A DNA stretch of 64,000 nucleotides from Triticum aestivum (Eukaryota; Streptophyta; Magnoliopsida; Poales; Poaceae), in assembly GCF_018294505.1 (NCBI RefSeq), contig NC_057807.1:271045369-271109368 (forward strand). Direction: 5' to 3'. The notes under the pieces are model-generated. The model was not told where the DNA came from, made no database searches, and saw only the letters and a list, made by a program, of their open reading frames with translations. Of the stretch, positions 22,700 to 34,796 are shown in pieces. The stretch's first letter is position 1, and each line of letters opens with the position of its first letter. A program made the position numbers and the translations under genes.

Positions 22700-23957
22700 G
22701 AGCGAGAATAAGATTTTCGCAAGGACCACCCAAACCTTTTTGCCGACCAACACGAATCTCGAGAGTGAGATTCATCTTAAGGGGGGTAGGTTTGTAACGT
22801 CCCAATTTTCAATTTTGATGTTATACATAGATCATCATAAGCATATCATATTTATTCTTGCATTTTGCTGTGATCTTAGAAATCTTAAGCAACTCAAGGA
22901 CCCAAGGAGAGAGTTGGAGGTTTCACAAAATTCATGGTTGAATTCTTTTCAAATTTGAAGAGATGGATCAATTTGATTTTATTATTTTCTCTCCAATTAT
23001 TTCCAATATTAAAAATAAATGAGAGAAGTTAATATGACTTTTTCAACCTGAGAGAAATATTGGAGAAAGAATTTTAAAATAAAATTATTTATTTATTGGT
23101 ATTTTATCTGCTATTTTATTTGAATTAGAAAAATATTGCTTTTTTGAAAATTGCATCTTAGTCCAGAAAAATGTTTATCTTGTCCTAAATCTTAGATTTG
23201 GACGGTGAAAATTGTTTATGTAATTTTTAGTATTTTTTATATTTATTTAGGACTTTTCCTTCGCGGCAAAATTGTTTAAAAAAAGTCTTCTCGGACCAAC
23301 TGGGCTGAAGCCCAGCCGGCCCAGTCGTTGCGTCGCTGCCTCCTCCAAGCGGGAGGAGTCCCGCTCGCCGCCGCCGCCAGAGAGTCCAGTGCGGACTCCC
23401 GTAGCTCGGCCCTCGCCCAAGGCACCCCCGGGCCTTTATATACGCCGCCGACCCCGCCGCCTCCTCCACCTCGCCTCGTCCCGCCTCCCGCTAGCAGCAG
23501 TAGCCGCAACAGCGCCGCCGCCGCCGCAGCACCGCCGCCACGCCGCGCCGCCTTCCGCCGCCGCCCCGCAGCACCGCACCGCCGTCGCCGCACCCCCTCG
23601 CCGCTGTACGAGCCACCGCCGTCGCCGCCGTCCCGCGTAGCCGTCGCCCCGCCGCACGATGTTGCCGCCGCTGCCGAATCCGATCCCGCCGCCGGCGTCG
23701 GTTTTTCTCGTGAACCGCTAAGAATCGGCCGCCGTTACGGTTTTTTCGGTTTTAGTTAGATCGGTTTGTTTTTTTAGGTTTAACTATTTAATGAACATTC
23801 GTTCATTTGTTTGTTTTAACTGGCGGTTTTCGTTAGGTTTGTTCTGTTAGCAAACATTCGCGTTGTAGTCTTTTTCTTTTTAGTTTATTTTTGGCCACAG
23901 ACCTATCCGCAAATAGTTTTATCGCGATTTAGCCCCTGATCTTAAAACTAGCATAAC
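22700..23957 (+). repeat. Polypurine tract and truncated 3' LTR of the Tekay-type element
   Basis: A short non-coding stretch (22700-22774) leads to the polypurine tract AAGGGGGGTAGG (about 22779-22790). The LTR starts TGTAACGTCCC at 22793 and matches the 5' LTR until GCATAAC at 23957, where the Tat-type LTR begins. Candidate TSD is ATAAC (23953-23957). The remaining 1.65 kb of LTR should lie past the right edge of the window. Confidence 0.83.
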
Positions 23958-24826
23958 TGTCGGATTTAGGGATCCAGCAAGCCTTGAGAGGTTCGAACTC
24001 TGGGGTGCGTGCGAAGATCTCAACCTGCCCAGCCTGCCTACTCGTGATCCTCCCTAGCCTAGCGCGTCGAGCTCACAGAGACACAAAGACATAGAGATTT
24101 ATACTGGTTCGAGCCACCGTTGTGGTGGAATACCCTAATCTAGTGTGGTGTGGTGGATTGCCTCGAGGGGCTATGGATGAACTAGTACAGTGGATGAACA
24201 AGCCTCAGGACGTGAGCTGTTCTACTTGCTCTAGTTTCTCTCCTTGCTCTCTCGTCCTCCTCTATGGTGGTGGCTAAGTCCTATATATAGTGGCCTTGGT
24301 CCTCTTCCCAAATATGAGCGGGAAGGGATTCCACAACGGAGGGATTTGAAAGGGGACAGGTAGTATAGTCTATCTTGACAAAAGTAGTCTTCGCCTGTGA
24401 AAAGCCTCTGGTCGTGACGTTGTGGTGGGCTCGGCGATGACCTCCGTCTTGCCGTCCTGGCGGTCTTGGTCTGGTTGCGCCAGAATGGAAACCTTTGGCT
24501 GATTCCTCGGGACCCTGCGCCTGTGGCTTGCCTCCCTTGCACTGAAGAGGAAACCTGCGCTCTGCGCCCGCCTGGCCTTGGTCGTCATGGCTCACGTTAG
24601 CTGAGCCTCATGAGGTAGCTCCATAGAACTCTCCGCCCCTCAGGAGCCCTCCTGAGGAGGCCAACTCCTTCGAGGGTCTTGGCGTCGTCCGCCTTGTGAG
24701 GCTTGGCCCCCCGCGAGGGTCTTGCTGTATTGGTGTTGAGGCTGGGCCATACCAGGCCGTCGATGAAGCCACGTGGTGGGCCGCAGGCAGGCAGGACTGG
24801 ATAGCCCCAAGTCCAGGACGCCGATA
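23958..24826 (-). repeat. 3' LTR of the Tat-type element (869 bp)
   Basis: On the minus strand it starts TATCGGCGTCC (TG mutated to TA) after a polypurine tract TGGGCCCGGGGGCTAC (24842-24827) and ends AAATCCGACA at 23958. A TATATATA box lies near 24282-24289. The high boundary rests on the tract, since the other LTR is not in the window. Confidence 0.65.
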
Positions 24827-24842
24827 GTAGCCCCCGGGCCCA

Positions 24843-25065
24843 AGGCGCGCTCAGACTTAGCTTCTAGGCGAAGCCAAAGGGTAACTGCAGAGCGCCGCGG
24901 GCCCTAACCGCCTGCGGCCCTGATGACGCGTGGCAATTGATTGGACATGGGTGACTCTGCTTCCCCACACTGCCTCGGCAACTGCTCGACTTGACTTGTC
25001 GACGCGACATGTAGAAGGTCATGATGGCGCGAGGTCGTGGAGGCCGGCGGTTGGCCTCCCTTGGC
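24843..25065. other. GC-rich spacer upstream of the antisense ORF
   Basis: No coding support. It would hold the upstream promoter region of the plus-strand ORF, if that promoter is real. Confidence 0.4.
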
Positions 25066-25072
25066 TATAAAT
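25066..25072 (+). promoter_or_regulatory. Candidate TATA box of the antisense ORF
   Basis: TATAAAT lies 86 bp before an ATG in context cccATGgcg, with a C/T-rich leader between. It is on the strand opposite to the host element's genes. Confidence 0.5.
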
Positions 25073-25151
25073 GTGAGGGAGGGGCAGAGCCCCCGGTCCA
25101 TATTTCCTTCGTCTTGCTGCTGCCTGCTTCTTTCCTCTCCGTCTTGCTCCC

Positions 25152-25966
25152 ATGGCGTCGTTGAAGAGGTTCTCAACGGCCAAGAAAGGGAAGGCCTCCA
25201 AGGAGGGTCCAGCCTCTTCTCCTCCCAAGAGGGGCAGTGGTCGTCCTCGCAAGCACCCTGCGGTCCCTCCGGTAGCATCCAGGGGCACAGGCGTGCACCC
25301 CCAAAGGCAGCGTTGCTCCCGGCGCCCGTGATGGCATCTCTTCCCGTGGCCGGGGATACCGGCTCCGGAGCAGCCCCCATTATGAAGGGATGCGCCTCGT
25401 GATCGTGCGCCCGCCACGGCCACGCTTTTCCTCGCTGGAGGTGCTTCCTGAGTTCGTGGTGTGGTCGGAGAGCCCGGCTGGCACCTCGCCCCGGCTCCCG
25501 CGCTTCCTCTCTGGCGAGCTTCCTTCTTCAGGGCTTGCTGGACTCTAGCTATAGGCTAACAGGTGTTGTAGTAGAGCCTCATGGGTCAGCACCGAGGTCT
25601 TCGCCTCTGGCAGCGTGGTGCTGGCCCGCGGCTGGCAGACCTTCGCCCGTGCGCGTGGTCTGGGCGGAAGGTGCACCCTCTACTTCAAGTATGATGGCCT
25701 GGCGACCCTCTATGTGAGGGTGTTCAGGGGGACGGCCGCCGCGTGGGGTGCTGCCCGGAGGACAGCAGCGACGACGATGGTGGCGACAGTGAACTGGGCC
25801 TTGACAACATGCGCTCCTCCTCTCGTGGCGGCAGCTCTTCCTCAGACGAGAGCTCGAGCAGTGGTAGCTACGACCGGCCTCCGCATCGTCGTGCTCGTGT
25901 CGAGGACGCTGGTGGTTCATCCCATCACAGTGCTCCAATGAAGCCGGAGAGGAGCCCGGCTTGAAG
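25152..25966 (+). pseudogene. Antisense ORF of the Tat-type element, B3-like segment, decayed
   Basis: Starts MASLKRFSTAKKGK, a basic Lys/Arg/Pro-rich N terminus, with a stop at 25328. Further pieces lie in shifted frames: MRLVIVRPPRPRFSSLEV (from 25390); a segment at about 25590-25730 reading LARGWQTFARARGL then LYFKYDGLATLYVRVF; and a Ser/Asp-rich tail (EDSSDDDGGDSELG to 25964). The W-F-L-F-YDG-V-VF spacing resembles the C-terminal half of a plant B3 DNA-binding domain. Several frameshifts and stops break it. Antisense ORFs at this position are known in Tat elements; the B3 reading is my inference from motif shape. Confidence 0.5.
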
Positions 25967-26986
25967 CTGGGGGCTGGAGAACTTGGACTCAAGGCCGGTG
26001 GCCCCAGACCTCCTATGGAAGAACTGGTGGAGCGTCGGGCTACCTTAAGGCGCTGCTTGAGGATGCGGCGCTGGTGCCAAGTTTGCACGCCTTCGGGCCC
26101 TCTTTGTTTAGCTTTTCCTTTCTCTTGCAATCCGAAAAAGAAGAATGTACCCTGCGAGGGCATGTAATGAACCATTGCTGCTATGCCGTTTTATGTTATA
26201 ATTGTCGTGTTGATGTTGTGTTTGCAATTTGAGCGGGTTAGGGTAGGAAGGCTTAGCTCGGTGTGTGTCGTCGTCCTCCGCCTCATGAGGACATAACCTT
26301 TGGCACTCGACAGGGCCCCCAGGGGGTACGCCGTGTGCCCTCAGGAGATACACCTTGTGCCCTCGGGAGCCATGGCAGGGCGGAGTTGTCCCTTGTTGGA
26401 AGAGAAAATTTGTCGAGCGACTTGCTCCCCCTTACGCGAGCCCCCTGCCCTAGGTTAGCTTGGGCCCGATGCACCACGTCGTGCTGCCCCGGGGTGGCAC
26501 GGACATGAGGGGTGCTGGCGCCAGTGGGCTCGATCGAGGGCTCCTCGCGAGGATAAAGCTGAAATAACAGGTTTGGTGCCGGTGTGCGCGTGCAAGGGCA
26601 GGCCCTAGGCGCCCACACCTACCTAGCCCCACGCGCGAGGAGCGTGAGGAGAAGTGGCGGGCGACCGCCACCTCTCTCACGTCCTTGGACCAAAACATCT
26701 TAGGAGAAAACACAACTCGAGGAACCAGCGTTCGAGAATACCAAATCCATTGAAAGACTACTAAAACTGCAAGCAACTTCAGAAAGCAAATGAACAGCCG
26801 CGTACGGCACCTAATCTAGTCTTCTCACCAGCATGGAGCTAAGTACTGCCACTAATATGTGGGAGGGAGCCCCCATGAGGCCCCAGGGCGACTCTCAGGA
26901 GACTCCGGGGCGTGTACAACCCCACTCATTATTACGTGAGAGTGTCACGAGCGGAGACCTTCACAGGCCGGAGCCTTTCTTCAGGG
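25967..26986. other. Spacer between antisense ORF and pol
   Basis: GC-rich, about 1 kb, with overlapping ORFs on both strands and no recognisable domain. An AT-richer patch at 26160-26235 follows the antisense ORF and may hold its 3' end. Confidence 0.4.
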
Positions 26987-29535
26987 TTAGAACTTCCGGA
27001 GGTGCTGTATGTTCCAGGCGTTCTGGATGGGGACTCCGTCCTGTCTCTCCAGGCGCGCGTCGCCAGGCCTAGAGACACGGGCAATCCTAAACGGGCCCTC
27101 CCACATGGGAGAGAGCTTATGCAGCCCTTCCCTGGAGAGCACCCGCCTCAGGACAAGATCGCCCACCTCCAACGTCCTAGGGTGGAAGCTGCAGCAGTGG
27201 TACCGCCGCAGCACCTACTGGTACCTCGCTGCTCGGAGCGAGGCCTGACAGCGGCGTTCCTCCCCAAGCACGAGATCCATCCTCCGTGTGGCGTCCTGCT
27301 GCGTTTCCTCAAACGCCAGGACCCGCGTGGAGCGAAGCTTGACCTCGTGAGGGAGAACCACTTCTGCTCCATTGACGAGGAAGAACGGTGTTTCTCCTGT
27401 TAGCTTGCTCGCGGTGGTACAGATGGACCATAGCACGCACTGCAACTCGTCGAGCCAGCCCCTGCCGCAGGCCTCGAGCTTCTTCTTGAAGGTGCGGGTC
27501 TTGAGGCCCCTCAGGACTTCCGATTGGCCCTCTCGGCCTGTCCATTGCTCCATGGGTGTCCTACTGAGGCGTAGCAGATATACGTTCCAAGGTTAGCACA
27601 GTATGTTTTGAAAAGGTTGATGGTGAATTGTGAGCCATTGTCGGTGATGATGCGATTGGGGACCCCAAATCGGCTCACGATTCCCTTGATGAACTTTATG
27701 GCTGATCCAGCTGGAATGGTACATACGGCCTCTACCTCCGCCCACTTGGTGAACTTGTCGATGGCGACGTAGAGGTATCGTTAGCCCCTGGCGCTCGAGG
27801 GAACGGTCCCAAGATGTCCAGCCCGCAGGCCGCAAACTGCCACGTGAGCGGTATCGTCTGGAGGCCCTGCGTGGGCTGATGAATCTACTTGGCGTGAAAC
27901 TGGCATGCTTCACGAGAGCTCACTAGCTCTGTAGTGTCATTGAGCGCGGTGGGCCAATAGAAGCCGCTGCAGAACGCCTTGCCCACGAGGGTGCGCGACG
28001 TGGAGTGATGCCCGCAGTCCCCACCATGTATGCCCGCTAGCAGCTCGAGCCCCTGTTCCTTGGAGATGCGTCGCAATGAAACATCATTGGGCCTCCTATG
28101 ATATAACTCACCATCCTTGATGCAGTACGCGGTGGCCTGGCAGGCCAGCGTCCTCCTCCTTTTCTGGCAGGGTCCCCTGAAGCAAGTATGCCTTGAACTC
28201 TTTGGTCCAGCACCCCTCCTGAGGCTCGAGCGCGAGCAGCAAGCGGGCTCCTGAGGGGTGACCACAGACTGGAGCGCCCGTCTCAGGTGCCTGTGGCAAG
28301 TCCTCCTGAGGTGGTGCTGGAGTCGTGGCGTGCGGGGTCGCAGATGGCTTGAAGAGCCGCTCCTCAAACACCCCTGGCTCTTGAGGGAGCCTTCGAGAGG
28401 CTCTTTTGGCAATGTCATCTGCTCCCTTGTTCATCCCGCGCGGCACGTGCTGCAGATCCACACCCATGAACCGCTTCTCCATTTTGCGCACCTCCTCTGG
28501 GTATGCCTCCATGTGCTCGTCCTTGGGCGTGTACTCCTTGTTGGAGAAGTTGAGGAGAAGATGAGAGTTGCCCTTGATGGTGAGGCGCTTTACCCCCAGC
28601 GCAGCCGCGGCCCTGAGTCTGGCAAGCAAGCCTTAGAATTCTGCGATGTTCTTGGAGACCTTCTCGCCCCGCTGAAAGCAGAGTTCCACTGCATAACAAA
28701 GCTTGTCCTTGGTGGGTGAGATGAGGACAGGCCCCGCCCCTGCGCCTTGCCGAGCAAATGCCCCGTCGAAGTACATGACCCATCCGTCCGGCTCTTCATC
28801 TCCTGGTAGGAGGGACCAGTCCTCGCCTTCTTGGTGGTTTGGAGCGTCGGTCCACTCGGCCATGAAGTTCGCAAGGGCCGCGCCCTTGATGACCCTGGTG
28901 GTACTAAATGCGAGATTAAATGCTTGAAGCTCAATGTTCCATTCGGCAACTCGCCCGGCTGCGTTCGGGCTCTGGAGCACCCTCTCCAGCGGGTACACTG
29001 AGACAACTTTGATGTGGTGGCCTTGAAATTAGTGGCGCAGCTTCCTGGAGGCGACTAGAAGTGCGAGCAAGAGCTTCTGTGGCATGGGGTAGCATGCCCG
29101 GGCCTCCCTCAAGACTATGCTGACGAAGTAGATGGGGTGCTCAACGAGGGGGGAAGCATCAGCGAAATCTTGTTCTTCACGAGGGCACAGGTCTCTTACG
29201 GCCTCATGAGGCCCGTCCTCCGGAGCCTTGACAGTCATGGTGTTAACCGCGGTTTCAGGAGAAATGTCGACCACTACGCCAACCGAAACTTCAGATGCCT
29301 CGCCATGGGGGGTCATGCGCCAAGCTTGTCAGTTGTGCATCCCACTCCAGCTTCTTGATCAGGCGCTCCTTCCTTAGCTCCACCAGGGCAACGCTGGCTG
29401 AGTAAGGGGTCGCTGCCAGATAGAGTACCAAAGGCTCAAGAGGGCGCGGTGCCACCATTATGGGCGGACTGGTCAGGTATCTCTTGAGGTCCTGGAAGGA
29501 TGCGTCTGCCTCGGGGGTCCACTTGAATGGCTCCT
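26987..29535 (-). pseudogene. Pol of the Tat-type element: RT end, two RNase H domains, integrase
   Basis: Read from 29535 down. First the RT thumb/RNase H start (PFKWTPEADASFQDLKRYL, then LYLAATPYSAS) and the RNase H end (YPMPQKLLLALLVASRKLRH). Next a second RNase H of the archaeal/plant type (GWVMYFDGAFARQGAGAG, HVPRGMNKGADDIAKRA). Then integrase zinc-region DNA in broken frames, an integrase core (IITDNGSQF near 27640) and the C-terminal part (LEVGDLVLRRV, LSPMWEGPFRI) to the stop at 26987. Multiple frameshifts occur near 27780 and 28630. Confidence 0.78.
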
Positions 29536-29604
29536 TGAAGGAAATATGCCCTAGAGGCAATAATAAAGTTATTATTTATTTCCTTATTTCATGATAAATG
29601 TTTA

Positions 29605-30461
29605 GGGACAATTGCATTTTTACCCCTAGTTGGTTCCTACCCACGGGTTTTGCCCTTAATTTTCGAGCTTGCTCAGTTTTGCCCTTACTTTTTTCATCGA
29701 GGTCCCTCGAATGCCCTTTGACTGTTTGACCAAAACTTTAAAAATTCATAACTAAATCATACGAACTCAGAAAAATGCAAATAAGATATGAAAATGTTCA
29801 GATAAACATTACCTTTATGGAATATCATTTGCATTCAGGACAAAAGCATCGTTTAAACTACCCGAGGTAATTAATGTTATTAACATTATTAAAAATAAAT
29901 AGGTATAAACAATATTTTTTTCATGAATAAAAATTACATGCAAATGTAGGTGATGTTTTCTAAACATCCTGATAACTTATTTGCATTTTTCTGAGTTTAT
30001 ATCAACTTGTTATGAATGTTCTAATGACTTTGACCATTATTTGGAAACTTCATAACAAGTTGATACGAACTCAGGAAAATGCAAATAAGGTATCAGGATG
30101 CTCAGAAAACATCACCTACATTTGCATATAATTTTTATTCACAAAAAATATATTGTTTATACCTATTTATTTTTAATAATGTTAATAATATTAATTACCT
30201 CGTGTAGTTTAAACGATGCTTTTATCCTGAATGCAAATGATATGCCCAAAAAGGTAATGTTTATCTGAACATTTTGATATCTTATTTGCATTTTTCTGAG
30301 TTCATATGAATTAGTTATGAATTTTCAAAGTTTTGGTCAAACGGTCAAAGGGCATTCGAGGGAGCTCGATGGAAAAAGTAAGGGCAAAACTGAGCAAGCT
30401 CGAAAAGTAAGGGCAAAACCCGTGGGTAGGAACCAACTAGGGGTAAAAATGTAATTCTCCC
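29605..30461. mobile_element. Foldback Mutator-type MITE, 857 bp, 9-bp TSD
   Basis: TSD AAATGTTTA lies on both sides (29596-29604, 30462-30470), splitting the Angela LTR exactly. The termini agree as GGGANAATTNCATTTTT in inverted orientation. The two halves are inverted copies of each other along almost their whole length, with the centre near 30035 and a loop of roughly 30 bases. No transposase ORF. The 9-bp TSD and long terminal inverted repeats point to the Mutator superfamily. Confidence 0.87.
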
Positions 30462-31474
30462 AAATGTTTATTATTCATGCTAGAACTATATTAACCGAAA
30501 ACTTAGTACTATGTGTGAATACATAGACAAACAAAGTGTCACTAGTATGCCTATACTTGACTAGCTCGTTGAATCAAAGATGGTTAAGTTTCCTAGCCAT
30601 AGACATGAGTTGTCATTTGATTAACGGGATCACATCATTAGAGAATGATGTGATTGACTTGACCCATTCCGTTAGCTTAGAACTTGATCGTTTAGTATTT
30701 TGCTATTGCTTTCTTCATGACTTATACATGTTCCTATGACTATGAGATTATGCAACTCCTGAATACCGGAGGAACACTTTGTGTGCTACCAAACATCACA
30801 ACGTAACTGGGTGATTATAAAGGTGCTCTACAGGTGTCTCTGATGGTACTTGTTGAGTTTTCATAGATCAAGATTAGGATTTGTCACTCCGATTGTCGGA
30901 GAGGTATCTCTGGGCCCTCTCGGTAATGCACATCACTATAAGCCTTGCAAGCAATGCAACTAATAAGTTAGTTGCAGGATGATGTATTATGGAATGAGTA
31001 AAGAGACTTGTCGGTAACGATATTGATCTAGGTATTGAGATACCGACGATCGAATCTCGGGCAAGTAACATACCGATGACAAAGGGAACAACGTATGTTG
31101 TTATGTGGTTTGACTGATAAATATCTTCGTAGAATATGTGGGAGCCATCATGAGCATCCATGTTCCGCTATTGTTTATTGACCGAAGACGTGTCTCGGTC
31201 ATGTCTACATAGTTCTCGAACCCGTAGGGTCCGCACGCTTAACATTTAGTGATGATTTATATTATGAGTTATGTGTTTTTATGTACCGAAGGTAGTTCGG
31301 AGTCCCAGATGAGATCGGGGACATGACGAGGTGTCTCGAAATGGTCGAGACGTAAAGATCAATATATTGGACAACTATATTCGGACATCGGAAAGGTTCC
31401 AAGTGATTCGGGTATTTTTTGGAGTATCGGAGAGTTACGGGAATTCGGCGGGGAGTATATGAGCCTTATTGGGC

Positions 31475-31479
<5 letters not shown>

Positions 31480-31519
<40 letters not shown>
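31480..31519. repeat. (GA)n microsatellite in the Angela LTR
   Basis: About 20 uninterrupted AG/GA repeats in the 5' LTR of copy 2. The region lies in LTR sequence that is G/C-homopolymer-rich in copy 1. Confidence 0.95.
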
Positions 31520-32148
31520 CACCCCCCCAAGGCCTAGTCCAAATTGGACTAGGGGGAGGGGCGGCGCCCCCTCCTTCCTTCTCTTCTCTCTTCCCTTTCC
31601 TTGACTCCTACCCCTACTACATGAAAGTGGGGGAATCCTACTCCCGGTGGGAGTAGGACTTCCCAGGACGTTCCATAGAGAGGGCCGGCCCCTCCCCTCC
31701 TCCACTCCTTTATATACGGGGAGGGGGGGCACCCCATAGACACACAAGTTGATATGTTGATCTCTCCCAGCCGTGTGCGGTGCCCCCCTCCACAATATTC
31801 CACCTCGGTCATATTGTAGCGGTGCTTAGGCCAAGGCTTGCGTCGGTAGCAACATCATCACCGTCATCACGGCGTCATGCTGACAAAACTTTCCCGTGAA
31901 GCTCTGCTGGATCGGAGTTCGCGGGACGTCATCGAGCTGAACGTCTGCTGAACTCGGAGGTGTCGTACATTCGGTACTTGGATCGGTCGGATCGTGAAGA
32001 CGTACGACTACATCAACCGCGTTGTGCCAACGCTTCCGCTTACGGTCTACGAGGGTACATGGACGACACTCTCCCCTCTCGTTGCTATGCATCACCATGA
32101 TCTTGCGTGTGTGTAGGATTTTTTTTGAAATTACTACGTTCCCCAACA

Positions 32149-33446
32149 GTGGCATCCGAGCCAAGTTTATGCGTAGATGTTATATGCACGAGTAGAACAC
32201 AAGTGAGTTGTGGGCGATACAAGTCATACTGCTTACCAGCATGTCATACTTTGGTTCGGCGGTATTGTTGGATGAAGCGGCCTAGACCGACATTACGTGT
32301 ACGCTTATGCGAGACTGGTTCTACCAACGTGCTTTGCACACAGGTGGCTGGCAGGTGTCAGTTTCTCCAACTTTAGTTGAACCGAGTGTGGCTATGCCCA
32401 ATCCTTGTGGAGGTTAAAACAACACTTACTTGACGAAATATCGTTGTGGTTTTGATGCATAGGTAAGAACGGTTCTTGCTCAGCCCATAGCAGCCACATA
32501 AAACTTGCAACAACAAAGTAGAGGACGTCTAACTTGTTTTTGCAGGGCATGTTGTGATGTGATATTGTCAAGAAGTGATGAGATATAAATTGTTGTATGA
32601 GATGATCATGTTTTGTTGAAGTTATTGGCAACTGGTAGGAGCCTTATGGTTGTCTCTTTATTGCATAAGATGCAAGTGCCATGTATTGCTTTACTTTATC
32701 GCTATGCGATAGCAATAGTTGCAAAAGCAATAGCTGGTGAGACGACCATGTGACGACACGTTGATAAAAGATCAAGATGATGGAGATCATGGTGTCATGC
32801 CGGTAACAATGGAGATCATGACAGTACTTTGGAGATGGAGATCAAAGGCGCAAGATGATCATGGCCATATCATGTCACTTATATTTATTGCATGTGATGT
32901 TTATCTTTTATACATCTTATTTTGCTTAGTTCGACGGTAGCTTTATAATATGATCCATTACTAAAATTTCAAGGTATAAGTGTTCTCCCTGAGTATGCAC
33001 CATTGCGACAGTTCTTCGTGCCGAGATACCACGTGATGATCGGGTGTGATAAGCTCTACATTCAAATACAACGGGTGTAAGACAGTTTTGCACACGCAGA
33101 ATACTCGGGTTAAACTTGACGAGCCTAGCATATGCAGATATGGCCTCGGAACACTGGAGACCGAAAGGTCGAGCATGAATCATATAGTAGACATGATCAA
33201 CATAGTGATGTTCACCATTGAAAACTACTCCATCTCACGTGATGATCGGACATGGTTTAGTTGATTTGGATCACGTGATCACTTAGATGATTAGAGGGAT
33301 GTCTATCTAAGTGGGAGTTCTTAAGTAATATGATTAATTGAACTTTAATTTATCATGAAGTCCTAATAGTATTTTGCAAATTATGTTGTAGATCAATAGC
33401 TCACGTTGTTGCTTCCCTATGTTTATTTTGATATGTTCCTAGATAA
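32149..33446 (+). other. PBS and untranslated leader of Angela copy 2
   Basis: TGGCATCCGAGCC (32150-32162) is a two-base variant of the tRNA-iMet site. The remainder parallels the copy 1 leader and holds no gene. Confidence 0.78.
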
Positions 33447-34796
33447 AAACTATGTTGAAAGATGTTAGTAGCAATGATGTGGATTGGATCCGTGGTCTGA
33501 GGATTATCCTCATTGCTGCATAGAAGAATTATGTCCTTGATGCACCGCTAGGTGATGGACCTATTGCAGGAGCATATACAGACGTTATGAACATTTGGCA
33601 AAGCTCTGTATGATGACTACTTGATAGTTTAGTGCACCGTGCTTTACGGCTTAGAACCGGGACTTCAAAAATGTTTTGAACGCAATGGAGCATATAAGAT
33701 GTTCCAAGAGTTGAAATTGGTATTTCATACTCATGCCCGTGTCGAGAGGTATAAGACCTCTGACAGTACTTTGCCTACAAGGTGGAGGAGAATAGCTCAG
33801 CTAGTGAGCATGTGCTCAGAATGTCTGAGTACTACAATCACTTGAATCAAGTGGGAGTTAATCTTCCAGATAAGATAGTGATTGACAGAATTCTCTAGAC
33901 ACTATCACCAAGTTACTAGAACTTCGTGATGAACTATAATATGCAAGGGATAACAGAAACGATTCCCAAACTCTTCGTGATGCTGAAATCGACGAAGGTA
34001 GAAATCAAGAAAAGCATCAAGTGTTGATGGTTGAAAAAGACCACTAGTTTCAAATAAAAGGGCAAAGGGAAATAATGGGAACTTCAAGAAGAATAGCAAG
34101 AAAGTTGCTGCTCCAATGAAGAAGCCTAAAGCTAGACCCAAGCATGGAACTGAGTGCTTCTACTGCAAAGGAATGGTCACTAGAAGCGGAACTGCCCCAA
34201 ACATTTGGTGGGAAAGAAGGATGGCAAAGTCAACAAAGGTATATTTGATATACAGATTATTAATGTGTACGTTACTAGTGTTCATAGTAACCCCTCGGTA
34301 TTTGATACTAGTTCAGTTGCTAAGAGTAGTAACTCGAAACGGGAGTTGCAAAATGAATATAGACTAGTTAAGGGTGAAGTGACGATGTGTGTTGGAAGTG
34401 GTTCCAAGATTAATATGATCATCATCGCACACTCCCTATACTTTCGGGATTAGTGTTGAACCTAAATAAGGGTTATTTGGTTTTTGTGTTGAGCATGAAT
34501 ATGATTTGATTATGTTCATCGCAATACGGTTATTCATTTAAATTAGAGAATAATTGTTGTTCTATTTACATGAATAAAACCTTCTATGGTCATACACCCA
34601 ATGAAAATGGTTTGTTGGATCTCGATCGTAGTGATACACATATTCATAATATTGAAGCCAAAAGATGCAAAGTTAATAATGATAGTGCAACTTATTTGTG
34701 GCACTGCCGTTTAGGTCATATTGGTGTAAAGCGCAGAAGAAACTCCATGCTGGTGGGATTTTGGAATCACTTGATTATGAATCACTTGATGCTTGC
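33447..34796 (+). pseudogene. Gag, protease and start of integrase region, Angela copy 2
   Basis: Gag homology (RGLRIILIAA, LYGLEPGLQKCFERNGAYKMFQELK) is cut by many stops. A knuckle remnant (CFYCKGMVTRSG, about 34158) lacks part of the CCHC spacing. VGSGSKINM and LWHCRLGHIGVKR mark protease-downstream and pre-integrase DNA. It breaks at 34796, where the Athila element inserted. More decayed than copy 1. Confidence 0.8.

Larger units (their letters stand above)
6206..23957 (+). mobile_element. Ty3/Gypsy chromovirus (Tekay-type), split by a Copia insertion, 3' end outside the window
   Basis: The element has two related LTRs starting TGTAACRTCCC (6206 and 22793), a tRNA-iMet PBS at 9024, an extra ORF, gag, PR-RT-RNaseH-IN and a chromodomain-like C terminus. 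That order and the tail mark a chromovirus. Candidate left TSD is ATGTG (6201-6205). An Angela-type element occupies 12430-21115, and the 3' LTR is truncated at 23957 by the Tat-type element. Coding regions carry several stops and frameshifts and a large PR-RT deletion, so this copy is not autonomous. Confidence 0.8.
23958..29535 (-). mobile_element. Ty3/Gypsy element, Tat clade, reverse orientation, 5' part outside the window
   Basis: The 3' LTR is at the low end. Above it are an antisense ORF region and pol on the minus strand (RT end, two RNase H-type domains, integrase). A second, archaeal-type RNase H and an antisense ORF between pol and the 3' LTR are known for plant Tat elements. The element is cut at 29535 by Angela copy 2 within the RT-RNase H region, so RT, gag and the 5' LTR lie beyond 64000. 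Confidence 0.72.
29536..32148 (+). repeat. 5' LTR of Angela copy 2, interrupted by a MITE
   Basis: Starts TGAAGGAAATATGCCC and ends CGTTCCCCAACA. Without the 857-bp MITE and one 9-bp TSD it is 1747 bp, the same size as the copy 1 LTRs. Confidence 0.88.

Noticed and set aside
25019..25423. Minus-strand ORFs over the antisense gene of the Tat element
   Set aside because: Shadow frames of the GC-rich plus-strand ORF; no domain.
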